Of a stretch of 64,000 bases of DNA, positions 24,858 through 33,408 are shown piece by piece (position 1 is the stretch's first letter; each line of letters starts with the position of its first letter). The position numbers were made by a program, and so were the translations under genes. A model generated the notes under the pieces. The model saw only the letters and a program-made list of their open reading frames with translations. It did not search any database and was not told the DNA's origin. The DNA is from CATQHD01 sp965202675 (GTDB lineage Bacteria > Actinomycetota > Acidimicrobiia > Spongiisociales > Spongiisociaceae): positions 2,944,439 to 3,008,438 of the forward strand of contig OZ241842.1 in the NCBI GenBank assembly GCA_965202675.1, in the 5' to 3' direction.

Positions 24858-27800
24858 ATGGGTCATCTGAACGAGGTCCTGCGGATGCTCACCGCCGATG
24901 ATCCGAAGACGGCGGTCCAGGGGCGGCGGTTCGAGCGGTTGGTGCAGGCGGCGCTGCGGGCGCACCCCGGCGAGTACGGGCGGGAGCGCTTCGATGAGGT
25001 CTGGCTCTGGGGCGAGTGGCCCGAACGGGTTGCGCGGGGGTACGGCCAGGACATCGGGATCGACATCGTGGCCCGCCAGACCCCGGCCTACGGCGGCGGG
25101 CTGTGCGCCGTCCAATGCAAGTTCTACGAGGGCGAGGTCCCGACCAGCGGGGTGGACAAGTTCCTCGCCGCGTCGGGGACGGCAGATTTTGCGTCCCGGC
25201 TGCTGGTGGCGACCGCCCGAGTTTCCAAGAACGGGATGATCAAGGCGCGCCGGGCCGAGCCCCGGTGCGAGGTGCTGCACACCTCCGAGATGGACCGCTG
25301 GGTGGACGACTGGCGGGAGTGCATCGATACGCCCGACCGGCTGGAGATCCCGCCCGCCCCCAAGCACGAGCTGTACGGTTTCCAGGAGGAGGCGGTGCGC
25401 AGCATCGCCGATGGTTTCCTGGACGCCGATCGGGGGCAGCTGATCCTTCCCTGCGGGACCGGCAAGTCGCTGGTGGCCCTCCGGGCGGCGGAGCGGGTGG
25501 CCGGCCGGGGAGGCCGGGTGCTGTACCTGGTTCCCTCCATTGCGCTGATCGGCCAGACCATGCGGGAGTGGTCCCGCCAGCGGGAGATGCCCCTGCGCTA
25601 TCTGGGCGTCTGTTCGGATCCCACCGCGGGCCGCAGGGCCTCGAAGAAGGCAGATGTGGCCGGCGATCTGACCGAGCTGGCCATTCCGGTAACCACCGAT
25701 GCCGAAAAGCTGGCGGCGGAGTTCGCCCGGCCGGCGCCGGACGACGCCATGCAGGTGGTGTTCAGCACCTACCAGTCGTCCTTCCAGATATCGGCCGCCC
25801 AGGAGCAGGCCGGGGGGAGGGCGGTGTTCGACCTGATCATCTGCGACGAGGCGCACCGCACCACCGGCATCGAACCCTCGAGTGAGGGACTGGGCGCCTC
25901 GCCGTTCCGCATCGTTCACGACGACCGCCGCATCCGGGGCCGCAAGCGCTTGTACATGACCGCCACCCCCAGGGTGTTCACTGCGCGGCAACGCAAGAAA
26001 ATCGACGCCCCGGATTTCGAGGGCGACAGCTTCAGCATGGACGATCCCGGGACCTTCGGGAAGCGCTTTTATGAGATGGAGTTCAGCGAGGCGGTGGACG
26101 GCGAGTACCTCACCGACTACGAGGTGCTGGTCATCACCGCCACCGAGGAGGCCTACCTGCAGTCGCTCGCCAACGTCGGCCTGTCCCATGAGGTTCTGGT
26201 GCATGAGGACACCAACCTTGCCTTGGACGACGCGGTGAAGCTGGCCGGATGCTGGGACGCGCTGGCCTCGCCCGCCACCACCGAGGTGCAGCCGGGGCGC
26301 TTTCCCGGCCAGGTCTTCCCCGGCGGGGGAGAACCGGCCCGCTCGGCCATCGCCTTCACCAACCTGGTGCGTACCTCTGAGACGGTGGCGCTGGTATGGC
26401 CGAGGTTGGTGGATGCGCTGGCCCGTCGCGGGGCCGATAGCGGAAACGGGGGGGGGGGTTCTCCGCAGTACCTGCAACTCGACGTAGATCACATCGACGG
26501 ATCCACTCCGGCCGCTGAACGAGCTGGCCTGCTTGAACAACTGAGGGGAAGGGCCGGGCATACCGGGGACGGACGGCCGATCTGCCGGGTGCTCAGCAAC
26601 GCCCGGGTACTAACAGAAGGAGTGGATGTTCCCAGCCTGGATGCGGTGATCTTCCTCAACAGCCGGTCATCCACGGTCGACATCACCCAGGCGGTTGGCC
26701 GGGCGATGCGCAAGGCGCCGGGCAAGCAGAAGGGATATATCGTGATCCCGGTGGTGGTGCCCGACGACGCTTCACCGCAGGAGATGCTGGGCGCTTCGGG
26801 CTTCAAGACGGTATGGGAGGTGGTGCGGGCCCTGCGCTCCCACGACTCCCGGATGGAGCACTACGTCAGCAACGCCTCCGCCTGGATAAGAAACGCCCCT
26901 CTCCGTATCACCGAATATGGAAGGGACCTTGAAACAGACCGGTACGAACAGCGGATACAGCAACAGCTGCAGTTTCAACTCCACCAAGAGATCGCATCCA
27001 AAGTGGTGGAGATCATCGGAGACAAGCAGATGTATCCCCGTTGGGGAGAGCGGGCGGCCGATATCTGTCGCCAGGTGCAGACCCTGGTCAAACAGTTGGT
27101 TACTGGCGGAGGAGCGGAGCGGGCCTTCGAACGATTCCTGAAGGGCATCCGCCACTCGATCGGGGATCACATCACCCGTGAGCAGGCGCAGGAGATGATC
27201 GCCCAGCACGTGGTGACCATCCCGGTGTTCGAGGTGATGCTGGCCGGAAGCGGGTTCGCCGAACAGAACCCGGTCAGCCAGGAAATCGAACGCCTTCTCG
27301 GAACCTTCCAAGAGCTGGGCTTCTCGTTCGAGGAGGAATTGAGGCCGTTGACCCGCGCCTACCAGCAGATGGAGGCGGCTTTTGAAGGTGCCGTTACCAG
27401 TGCCGAGAAGGTTGACATCCTGCGCGAGATATACGACGGCTTCTTCAAGGCGGCGATGAAGAACATTGTGAAACGGGTGGGAATCGTTTATACGCCGGTG
27501 CAGATAGTCGACTTCATGGTCAGGTCGGCGGCCGCCATTTGCCAAAAGGAGTTCGGACGGTCGATAGGCAGCGAGAACCTGCATATCCTCGATCCGTTCG
27601 CCGGTACCGGCAGCTACTTGGCTCGCCTGATAGAAATGAAGGACGAGGACGGCAACTATCTCATAGCTCCGGAGGACCTGGACCGCAAGTATAAAGAGGA
27701 GCTGCACGCCAACGAGCTGATTTTGCTGGCCTATTACATAGCCGCCATTAAAATTGAAGAGGCCAAACACTCGCGTGATATCGAGTCTGATGGTGTAACA

Positions 27801-29123
27801 ATTTATGATCGGTACCGGAAGATACTGTTAACCGATACCTTCCTGGAATCCCCTTCGCAAGCTGGCTTTCCCACGTTTCAGGATAATATCCGCGGGCGTC
27901 TGGAGCAGGATACTACGCCTATGACCGTTATTCTGGCCAACCCGCCTTGGTCGTCTGGCCAGAAGGACGCAGGGGATGATAACCCGAATCTCGAATACGA
28001 AGATGTGGGCAACCGAGTCGAACAAACCTATGGGGCCAAACACCGAGAGGTGACGGGTCGAGCGCCCGGCGGCAATGCATCGGGGAATCTTTATGTGAAA
28101 GCTTTACGCTGGTGCTCTGATCGGGTATTGCCGAACACGCAGCGCGGTGACCATTCTGTTATCATTGGCTTGGTGCATCCAAACTCCTTAACAGACGGAA
28201 CCTCTTTGGCCGGGGTGCGGGCAACTCTCCGAGATGAATATACAGACATCTATGTAATCAACTTACTTGGTAACGCCTTTAGACAAGGCGACGAACGTAG
28301 ACGTGAAGGGGATCCTGTATTCGGTGAGGGTACGCGAAACGGTACCCAAATAACCTTTTTAGTCAGAAACCCGTCCAAGAATCCAGATCAGCCTGCTACT
28401 TTATATTATGCTCAGGTTCCCGATTGTATGAGCTTGGATAAAAAATGGGCATGGCTGGAAAAAGTGTGGGATATTACAAGCCCCTTATTGGAAAAAGTAC
28501 CCGTAACATCGAGACACGACTGGGTAAACCTGTCAGATGGAACCTTTGAGGAACTGTTGCCGATATGCGACACTGACAAGAAAAATTCATTGGTTGCTTT
28601 TACACAACATGCTAGAGGTGTAGGAACAAGTTGTGATGTTTATGTATATTCTTTTGATCGACAAAAATTGATTGAGAAGGTACAGCGGTTGATTGATGCA
28701 TATGAGGACACCCAAGAATGGTACGAAGACTATCCTAGAAAGGATGTATTTGATAAGGCTACAGCCAACGATAGGTTGGATGAGATCAAATGGACGACTA
28801 CTCTTAAAACTAGTTTAAAACAACGCAAGGATATTATCTTCGACGAAAGTCGAATTCGGGAGGTTCTGTACCGGCCGTTTACCAAGCTATGGCTATATGA
28901 GGATGACCGTATTCTGTCCGCGGTCAAAACGGTTTCCGCTATGTTCCCCCGTGACGAGGAAGAACAATCTGCTGTGGAACGGGGGGGGGGGGCTGGAGGA
29001 ATCCTCATCACCTGTCCGTCCAACATGGCCGTCTTCGGAACTCTCGCCACCTGCAGACACGGGGATCTCAAGGCAGCCGGAACAGCTCAGGCCTCCAGGG
29101 TTGCTACCAGATGGCGATCCTGA
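24858..29123 (+). CDS. Type ISP restriction-modification protein (nuclease-helicase-N6 methylase), phase-variable 3' end
   Basis: The 1421-residue protein has an Mrr-like nuclease domain (DIGID at 65-69, QCK at 86-88). A superfamily 2 translocase follows (PCGTGKS at 198, DEAH at 330, MTATPR), then a helical coupler. The adenine-N6 methylase domain has DPFAGTGSY at 912 and NPPW at 1028, and ends with a YRPFTKLWLY segment. Type ISP enzymes methylate one strand of an asymmetric site, translocate along unmodified DNA and cut when two complexes collide. The usual C-terminal target domain is missing and is encoded just upstream. After residue 1374 the gene enters a 12-G tract; in the present state it reads into module 1 and stops at 29123. 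An 11-G tract at residue 531 could switch it off. The end of the gene is more AT-rich (27700-28950) than its start, suggesting a mosaic. Confidence 0.9.
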   Translation: MGHLNEVLRMLTADDPKTAVQGRRFERLVQAALRAHPGEYGRERFDEVWLWGEWPERVARGYGQDIGIDIVARQTPAYGGGLCAVQCKFYEGEVPTSGVDKFLAASGTADFASRLLVATARVSKNGMIKARRAEPRCEVLHTSEMDRWVDDWRECIDTPDRLEIPPAPKHELYGFQEEAVRSIADGFLDADRGQLILPCGTGKSLVALRAAERVAGRGGRVLYLVPSIALIGQTMREWSRQREMPLRYLGVCSDPTAGRRASKKADVAGDLTELAIPVTTDAEKLAAEFARPAPDDAMQVVFSTYQSSFQISAAQEQAGGRAVFDLIICDEAHRTTGIEPSSEGLGASPFRIVHDDRRIRGRKRLYMTATPRVFTARQRKKIDAPDFEGDSFSMDDPGTFGKRFYEMEFSEAVDGEYLTDYEVLVITATEEAYLQSLANVGLSHEVLVHEDTNLALDDAVKLAGCWDALASPATTEVQPGRFPGQVFPGGGEPARSAIAFTNLVRTSETVALVWPRLVDALARRGADSGNGGGGSPQYLQLDVDHIDGSTPAAERAGLLEQLRGRAGHTGDGRPICRVLSNARVLTEGVDVPSLDAVIFLNSRSSTVDITQAVGRAMRKAPGKQKGYIVIPVVVPDDASPQEMLGASGFKTVWEVVRALRSHDSRMEHYVSNASAWIRNAPLRITEYGRDLETDRYEQRIQQQLQFQLHQEIASKVVEIIGDKQMYPRWGERAADICRQVQTLVKQLVTGGGAERAFERFLKGIRHSIGDHITREQAQEMIAQHVVTIPVFEVMLAGSGFAEQNPVSQEIERLLGTFQELGFSFEEELRPLTRAYQQMEAAFEGAVTSAEKVDILREIYDGFFKAAMKNIVKRVGIVYTPVQIVDFMVRSAAAICQKEFGRSIGSENLHILDPFAGTGSYLARLIEMKDEDGNYLIAPEDLDRKYKEELHANELILLAYYIAAIKIEEAKHSRDIESDGVTIYDRYRKILLTDTFLESPSQAGFPTFQDNIRGRLEQDTTPMTVILANPPWSSGQKDAGDDNPNLEYEDVGNRVEQTYGAKHREVTGRAPGGNASGNLYVKALRWCSDRVLPNTQRGDHSVIIGLVHPNSLTDGTSLAGVRATLRDEYTDIYVINLLGNAFRQGDERRREGDPVFGEGTRNGTQITFLVRNPSKNPDQPATLYYAQVPDCMSLDKKWAWLEKVWDITSPLLEKVPVTSRHDWVNLSDGTFEELLPICDTDKKNSLVAFTQHARGVGTSCDVYVYSFDRQKLIEKVQRLIDAYEDTQEWYEDYPRKDVFDKATANDRLDEIKWTTTLKTSLKQRKDIIFDESRIREVLYRPFTKLWLYEDDRILSAVKTVSAMFPRDEEEQSAVERGGGAGGILITCPSNMAVFGTLATCRHGDLKAAGTAQASRVATRWRS
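26448..26458 (+). repeat. 11-G tract in the helicase coding region (possible on/off switch)
   Basis: Eleven consecutive G encode a Gly run at residue 531 of the type ISP protein, in a loop before LQLDVDHIDGS. Shifting one base either way meets stops within about 10 to 20 codons (TAG in one frame, TGA in the other). Tracts of this length are known to slip at high rate in Neisseria and Campylobacter phase-variable genes. Confidence 0.75.
28981..28992 (+). repeat. Poly-G tract 1 (12 G), three-way switch
   Basis: Twelve G follow GAAC in the methylase gene. With 12 G the frame enters module 1. With 13 (or 10) it passes module 1 out of frame with no stop and enters module 2. With 11 (or 14) it passes both and reaches tract 2. 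I translated all three routes and found no stop before the named endpoints. Confidence 0.85.
29001..29123 (+). other. C-terminal module 1 (expressed in the present state)
   Basis: Encodes ILITCPSNMAVFGTLAT, GDLKAAGTAQASR and a WRS end, then TGA. It corresponds to the end of the methylase domain in type ISP proteins, where the usual text is a Phe-x-x-Leu-x-Thr, Asp-Leu-His, Gln-x-Phe-Pro pattern. Confidence 0.75.
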
Positions 29124-29233
29124 CCAGCAGCGGGAACAACATGACCTTTCAGGCGTTGGCATCAACGAGGCTTACGGACCTGGCGGCGATCAAGGGTTCC
29201 CAGCAGACGCGGGTGATACCGCGCCGCAGGTAA
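29111..29233 (+). other. C-terminal module 2
   Basis: Encodes AILTSSGNNMTFQALAS, TDLAAIKGSQQTRVIPRRR, then TAA. It overlaps the end of module 1 by 13 bases; the shared CGATCCTGA reads as Arg-Ser-stop in one frame and as Ile-Leu in the other. It is reached from tract 1 in the second frame. Confidence 0.75.
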
Positions 29234-29234
29234 C

Positions 29235-29245
29235 GGGGGGGGGGG
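29235..29245 (+). repeat. Poly-G tract 2 (11 G), three-way switch
   Basis: Follows TAAC. It is entered only from the third frame of tract 1. With 11 G the frame goes to module 4, with 10 to module 3, with 12 through both to tract 3. The bases after it (GGCTGGAGG) repeat those after tract 1. Confidence 0.85.
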
Positions 29246-29254
29246 CTGGAGGGA

Positions 29255-29377
29255 ATCCTCATCACCGCCCCCTCCAACAAGGCGGTCTTCGGAGCTCTCG
29301 CAACCGGGGTCGTCGGCGACCTCTGCGCAGTCGGAACCCTTCAAGCTTCGAGGGCCGTTCCCAGACGGCGATCCTGA
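29255..29377 (+). other. C-terminal module 3
   Basis: Encodes ILITAPSNKAVFGALAT, GDLCAVGTLQASRAVPRRRS, then TGA. It is the closest paralogue of module 1, though it lies in a different reading frame of the window, which argues that the repeated units are coding. Confidence 0.75.
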
Positions 29378-29490
29378 TGACAGGGCCGTCCAACATGGCG
29401 ACCTTCGGGGTGCTGACCGCCGACCTGTTGCCGGATCTGCATACGATGGCGGCCGGTCAGCAGACGCGGACGATTCCGCGCCGCGGGTAA
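29371..29490 (+). other. C-terminal module 4
   Basis: Encodes ILMTGPSNMATFGVLTA, LPDLHTMAAGQQTRTIPRRG, then TAA. It overlaps the end of module 3 at CGATCCTGA. An open frame without stops runs from before tract 1 to this stop. Confidence 0.75.
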
Positions 29491-29491
29491 C

Positions 29492-29502
29492 GGGGGGGGG
29501 GG
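29492..29502 (+). repeat. Poly-G tract 3 (11 G), three-way switch
   Basis: Follows TAAC like tract 2. It is entered from the third frame of tract 2. With 11 G the frame enters module 5, with 12 module 6, with 10 module 7. All three frames are open to their module. Confidence 0.85.
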
Positions 29503-29510
29503 AATCGGCG

Positions 29511-29621
29511 ATCCTCGTCAACCAGACCCAGCAGCTCCCCTTCACCACCCTCGCAACCGGGATCCTCTTCGACCTGTGCGCCACCGGACGACAAACCCGG
29601 GCCATGCCCCGGCGATCCTGA
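29511..29621 (+). other. C-terminal module 5
   Basis: Encodes ILVNQTQQLPFTTLATG, LFDLCATGRQTRAMPRRS, then TGA. The PSN triplet of modules 1, 3 and 4 is replaced by TQQ. Confidence 0.7.
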
Positions 29622-29764
29622 TCATGAAGGACCCGCAGCTTCCGTTCGCCGCTCTGGTAACCGAGACACTGTTCGATCTGCACACGGCGGGCCGCCCGAC
29701 CCGGGCCCTCCCGAGGCGATCATGGTCGTCACCCCCTCCAACCGGGCCCGCCCCGCCGTCATAG
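29615..29764 (+). other. C-terminal module 6, with an extended end
   Basis: Encodes ILIMKDPQLPFAALVTE, LFDLHTAGRPTRALPRRS. Here the usual CGATCCTGA is CGATCATGG, so the stop is lost and 14 further codons (SWSSPPPTGPAPPS) follow before TAG at 29762-29764. Confidence 0.7.
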
Positions 29765-29835
29765 CCACCGGAATCCTCCCCGACCTACACGTAATAGACC
29801 CCGCCGGCCGGGCCGTTCCCCGCCGCATGGTGTAG
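29719..29835 (+). other. C-terminal module 7
   Basis: Encodes IMVVTPSNRARPAVIATG, LPDLHVIDPAGRAVPRRMV, then TAG at 29833-29835. Last intact module. It is the most divergent in its middle (RARPAVIAT in place of AVFGALAT). Confidence 0.7.
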
Positions 29836-29850
29836 TTGTATGCTGGTCCT

Positions 29851-30105
29851 ATGGCGACTGATGCCGTATCGAGGCTGTATACGGACATGGCCACCCTCGT
29901 TGCGATGCAAGACGAGCTCCGGGCAGAGGCCGAAGCCATGCTTCCCGACGGTTATGCGTTGGTAGGCGCATCGCTCCGCCGGCTGAGGGAGGACCTTCCC
30001 GACTGCCTGACTCTCCAAGGCGTATACGGGCCGGTTGAGGTTCGCGGCATCCCCTACGATGCCGAAACCGCCCGCATGCAGGCAGATCGAGGTGAACCGA
30101 CCTGA
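29851..30105 (+). CDS. Small hypothetical protein between module copies
   Basis: An 84-residue product from the ATG at 29851 (MATDAVSRLYTDMATLV). It is acidic and likely helical at first (MQDELRAEAEAMLPDGY), then ends with VYGPVEVRGIPYD. No family is recognised. It starts 15 bases after module 7 and is followed by a decayed copy of the module 6/7 junction, so it seems embedded in the module array. It could be an accessory to the restriction system. Confidence 0.5.
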   Translation: MATDAVSRLYTDMATLVAMQDELRAEAEAMLPDGYALVGASLRRLREDLPDCLTLQGVYGPVEVRGIPYDAETARMQADRGEPT

Positions 30106-30110
30106 ACACA

Positions 30111-30205
30111 GTGGGTCGCCCGACCCGGGCTCTGCTGGGGCGGTCATGTTCGTACCCCCTCCAACCGGGCCCGCTCTACCGTCAAAGCCACCGGAATCAT
30201 CCAGC
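30111..30205 (+). pseudogene. Decayed copy of the module 6/7 junction
   Basis: The segment GTCGCCCGACCCGGGCTC and the following stretch through CCACCGGAATC match 29690-29775 with scattered changes. Fragments GRPTRALLGRS and PPPTGPALPS are still readable. No complete module remains. It marks the old right end of the array, now close to the IS110 insertion. Confidence 0.65.
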
Positions 30206-30225
30206 CTGGGGCCTTCCTCACCCGT

Positions 30226-30283
30226 CCCCACCATTCGAGAACGCGAAAATCCGCCCGCCAAGCCCGGCTTCGCCGGGCTCCCC
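30226..30283 (-). repeat. Repeat A copy 2, terminator end (cut off by the IS110 element)
   Basis: On the minus strand it has an 8-bp hairpin AGCCCGGC-GAA-GCCGGGCT followed by a G-rich stretch and TTTTCGCGTTCTCG, the same end as copy 1. The rest of the copy resumes at 33409. The two parts share CTCCCC at the breakpoint. Confidence 0.6.
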
Positions 30284-30526
30284 TTACCGTGTTCGGGGTT
30301 GCCTCTGTGTGATGATACGGGGGTGATCGCCTGTCCACAGCGGGTAGGGCTGTCGGGCTCTGTCAGTCAATGACTAGGGGAGTGATGCCGCCCGTTGTGT
30401 ATGGGTGTGGTTGATCTCTAACAGGAACATGCACCCGATTGCGGGGGCTTTGTAAGGTGGTTGACGACAACCGCGCCCGGGGCGGGTGATCTGTGGATAA
30501 CTATTCCGCCGGCGGAAGGAGCCGAG
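30284..30526 (+). ncRNA. Candidate bridge-RNA region of the IS110 element
   Basis: IS110-type elements carry a structured guide RNA in the non-coding end before the recombinase gene. These 243 bases are the only non-coding end of suitable size and contain several short dyads. I cannot fold it here, so the call rests on position and on the known biology of the family. Confidence 0.4.
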
Positions 30527-31346
30527 ATGAACATCAAACAGATCAGGGTGTTCCTGGGAGTGGACATAGCCAAAGAAGAACATTTCTGTCATGCGGTCAC
30601 CGCCGACGGAGCCGGGTTGTTCGCCCGGGCGGTGAGCAACAACGAAGCCGGACTGGACCGCATGATCGACCAGGCCGAGACACAGGGCCGGACGGTGATG
30701 GTGATCGATACCACCAGCTCCAGCGCCGGGCTGCTGCTGGGAGTAGCCGCCCGGCGGGGAATCCCCGTGGCGTATGTACCCGGCCTGGTAATGCGCCGAG
30801 CCGCGCAGCTCTACGCAAGCGCCGCCAAGACCGACCCCCAGGACGCGTTCGTGCTCGCCGACTACGCCCGCCGCAACGCCGACCGGCTCACCTGGGTCGA
30901 GGCAACCGACGAGCTGATGACCCGAATGCGGATCCTGGCCGGCCGCGACGAAGACCTGGCAACAGACTCCACCCGCGGTGTCAACCGCCTGCGAGACGCC
31001 CTGCTAGCCGTTTCCCCAGGCCTGGAACGAGTCCTGGGCCCCAAACTGGCGCAAAAAGCCGTCCGCGAGCTGCTGCGCCGGTGGCCCACCCCCACCGCGC
31101 TGCGAACCGCGGGACGCACCCGCATACGCAACCTGCTCAAAAAACACTACCCACACAAACCCCAAAAAGCCCTGACCCTGACCGAACGCATCTGGACAGA
31201 AACCCAAGCCCAGACCGTCACCCTCCCCGGCGAAACCACCTGGGGAGAAATCATCACCGAACTAACCGAAGCCCTCGACCGGACACAAACCCAACGAGCC
31301 GACCTCGCCGCCCGGATCGAACAAACCTTCGGATCCCACCCTTTAG
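30527..31346 (+). pseudogene. IS110-family transposase, 5' part (split by insertion)
   Basis: The ATG at 30527 follows GGAAGGAG. The product has the RuvC-like DEDD N-terminal domain (FLGVDIAKEEHFCHAV, DTTSSSAGL, KTDPQDAFVLADYAR) and continues to IEQTFGSHPL. The IS1380 element then interrupts it, and a stop follows at once. Removing the insert and one TTTAG copy joins it in frame to the part at 32998. Confidence 0.85.
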
Positions 31347-32992
31347 CCTGAATCCACCGATGGGGTGTGGGGTTTTGGGGCGTAAATGTTGGGAAGTGCC
31401 TCTCTGACCTGGGATAATAGCCGTATGTATCAACGGTTTCGGCCCTGGACGAGGAGGCACTTCCTGTGAGTAGAGTATCGCACAAAATCGACCGCTTGGA
31501 GCCGGTTTTCGACGACGAGTCGCTGGTAGCGGATGCGGGGTTGCTGACAGCGTCGACGTTGATGGACCGGCTGGGCTTGGAGGATGTGGTGGATTCGATG
31601 GTCCGCCTCGGCGGCCGTGCGGGCGCCGCCCGGCCGGGCCGTAAGGTATTGACGCTGGCGGCGTCGATGTTGCTGGGGGGTTCTCATATCGACCACACCG
31701 ACCGGCTGCGGGCTGGGTCCACCGGGGAGGTGTTGCCGTTCCGGCCGGTGGCGGCTTCAACGGTGGGGACTTTTCTGCGGTCTTTGACCTGGGGTCATGT
31801 CCGTCAGCTGGACAAAGCCCTGACCGAGGCGCTGCGCCGGGCGTGGACGGCGGGCGCAGGCCCCGCAGACGGGACGCCGGTGACGATTGACGTGGATTCC
31901 ACGATCTGTGAAGTGTCGGGCAAAACCAAACAAGGCGCCGCCTACAGTGGTTACACCAACCAGTTGGGTTACCACCCCCTGTTGGCGGTCCGGGCCGACA
32001 CCGGCGAAATAGTGGCGGCCCGCCTCCGGGGCGGGGCGTCACAGCAGGGCAACGCTCACTTTGTTGCCGAGGCCGTCCACCGCGCCCGCCGCGCCGGCGC
32101 CGCAGGAGAGATCACGGTGCGGGCCGACGCCGGGTTCTGGTCGCATGGCCTGATCGAACAGCTGGGCGGCTTGGGGGTGCGCTGGTCGATAACCGTTCCC
32201 CTCTACCCCAATGTCAGAGCAGCTATCGAAGCGATCCCCGAGGAGTCCTGGGAGTCTATCGAATACACCGAAACCGGCGCAGCCCAGGTCGCGGAGACGC
32301 TCATCGGCGGGCCCGCCGAACCCCTGCGGCTGGTGGTCCGCCGAACCCGGATAACCGGACACCAAGCCCAGATCTGGCCAGACTGGCGGTACCACGCCTT
32401 CGCCACCAACACCACAATGCCCGCCGTCGAAGCCGACCGGGAGCACCGCAGTCACGCCTCCGTCGAGCTCGCTGTCCGCGATCTCAAAGAAGGCGGCCTC
32501 GCTCACCTGCCCTCCGGGGGGTTCAACGCCAACGCCGGCTGGCTTGCCTGCGCGGTGCTCGCCTACAACCTGATCCGATGGATCAAACACCTCGGCGGCG
32601 TCCAACCCGCCGGGGTGCTCACCGTCGGACGCACCGTCCTTGTTCGCCTCTACCGCATTCCCGGCCGCGTTGTCAACCACAGAGGCCGCTTCCTGCTCCG
32701 CCTCCCCGCCCGATGGCCCTGGGCCCGCACCTACCAGACCATCCTCGACAACCTCCGCGGCCTGCCCCAACTCTGCTGACCCCGCCCGCCCCTCGCCGGT
32801 GAACACCCGACCCTGAATCACACACGCCCAAACCACCCCCACCAACCCAAACCAACCAACCAAACCCCCCAACACCCCCGCATTCCCGCCGAAACCGCTC
32901 AAACAAACCAGCAACCAACCCACCCCGGCCGCCCAAAACACCCCACCACCCCCACAAACCGGCACACCCGCCAACAAAACGGTGGATTCAGG
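31347..32992 (+). mobile_element. IS1380-family element, complete
   Basis: Terminal inverted repeats CCTGAATCCACCG (31347-31359) and CGGTGGATTCAGG (32980-32992) are exact over 13 bases. The direct repeat TTTAG flanks the element on both sides (31342-31346 and 32993-32997). Length is 1646 bases. With intact ends, target duplication and an intact transposase it may still be able to move, and the insertion looks recent. Confidence 0.9.
31466..32779 (+). CDS. IS1380-family transposase
   Basis: A 437-residue DDE transposase from GTG 31466 with a GAGGAGG site. Typical features are VTIDVDSTICEVSGKTKQGA (first Asp), GYHPLLAVRADTGE, VRADAGFWS (second Asp) and HASVELAVRDLKEG (Glu), then NLIRWIKHL near the C-terminus. 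Full length and no frame breaks. Lies inside intact terminal repeats. Confidence 0.92.
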   Translation: MSRVSHKIDRLEPVFDDESLVADAGLLTASTLMDRLGLEDVVDSMVRLGGRAGAARPGRKVLTLAASMLLGGSHIDHTDRLRAGSTGEVLPFRPVAASTVGTFLRSLTWGHVRQLDKALTEALRRAWTAGAGPADGTPVTIDVDSTICEVSGKTKQGAAYSGYTNQLGYHPLLAVRADTGEIVAARLRGGASQQGNAHFVAEAVHRARRAGAAGEITVRADAGFWSHGLIEQLGGLGVRWSITVPLYPNVRAAIEAIPEESWESIEYTETGAAQVAETLIGGPAEPLRLVVRRTRITGHQAQIWPDWRYHAFATNTTMPAVEADREHRSHASVELAVRDLKEGGLAHLPSGGFNANAGWLACAVLAYNLIRWIKHLGGVQPAGVLTVGRTVLVRLYRIPGRVVNHRGRFLLRLPARWPWARTYQTILDNLRGLPQLC

Positions 32993-32997
32993 TTTAG

Positions 32998-33392
32998 CCC
33001 CATACCTGCTCACCATACCCGGAGTAGGAACCACAACCGGCGCCCGCCTCCTCACCGAAATCGGTAACCCCCACCGCTTCGCCAACGGATCCCGCCTCGC
33101 GTCCTACGCCGGCCTGGCCCCCGTCACCCGACGCTCCGGCCGAACCATCAACAACACCCGCCGCAACCCCGCCGGGAACCACCGCCTCAAAAACGCCATG
33201 TACTGGACAGCCTTCTCAGCCACCCAACACGACCCCCACGCCCAAGCCCACTACCAACGCAAACGAGCCGAAGGCAAACACCACACCACCGCCGTCATCA
33301 GCGTCGCCCGACGCCGATGCAACCTCATACTCGCCATCCTCAAAAACCAAACCCCCTACAACCCGCCACCCCAACCCACCCCAACCACTTGA
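32998..33392 (+). pseudogene. IS110-family transposase, 3' part
   Basis: Continues APYLLTIPGVGTTTGARLL, with YAGLAPVTRRSG and RNPAGNHRLKNAMYW, the C-terminal Tnp_20-type domain that holds the catalytic Ser. Reading frame and sequence match the 5' part once the IS1380 element is removed. It ends at 33392, about 16 bases before the inferred element border. Confidence 0.85.
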
Positions 33393-33408
33393 CAAACCGA
33401 CAGGAACA

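Larger units (their letters stand above)
30284..33408 (+). mobile_element. IS110-family element interrupted by an IS1380-family element
   Basis: The borders are inferred because repeat A is split here: CTCCCC at 30278-30283 and again at 33409-33414 would be the crossover core. Without the nested element the IS110 part is about 1.47 kb, a normal size. It contains the leader region, a two-part transposase and no long terminal repeats, as usual for IS110. The insertion cut a family A repeat into 30226-30283 and 33409-33610. Confidence 0.75.
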
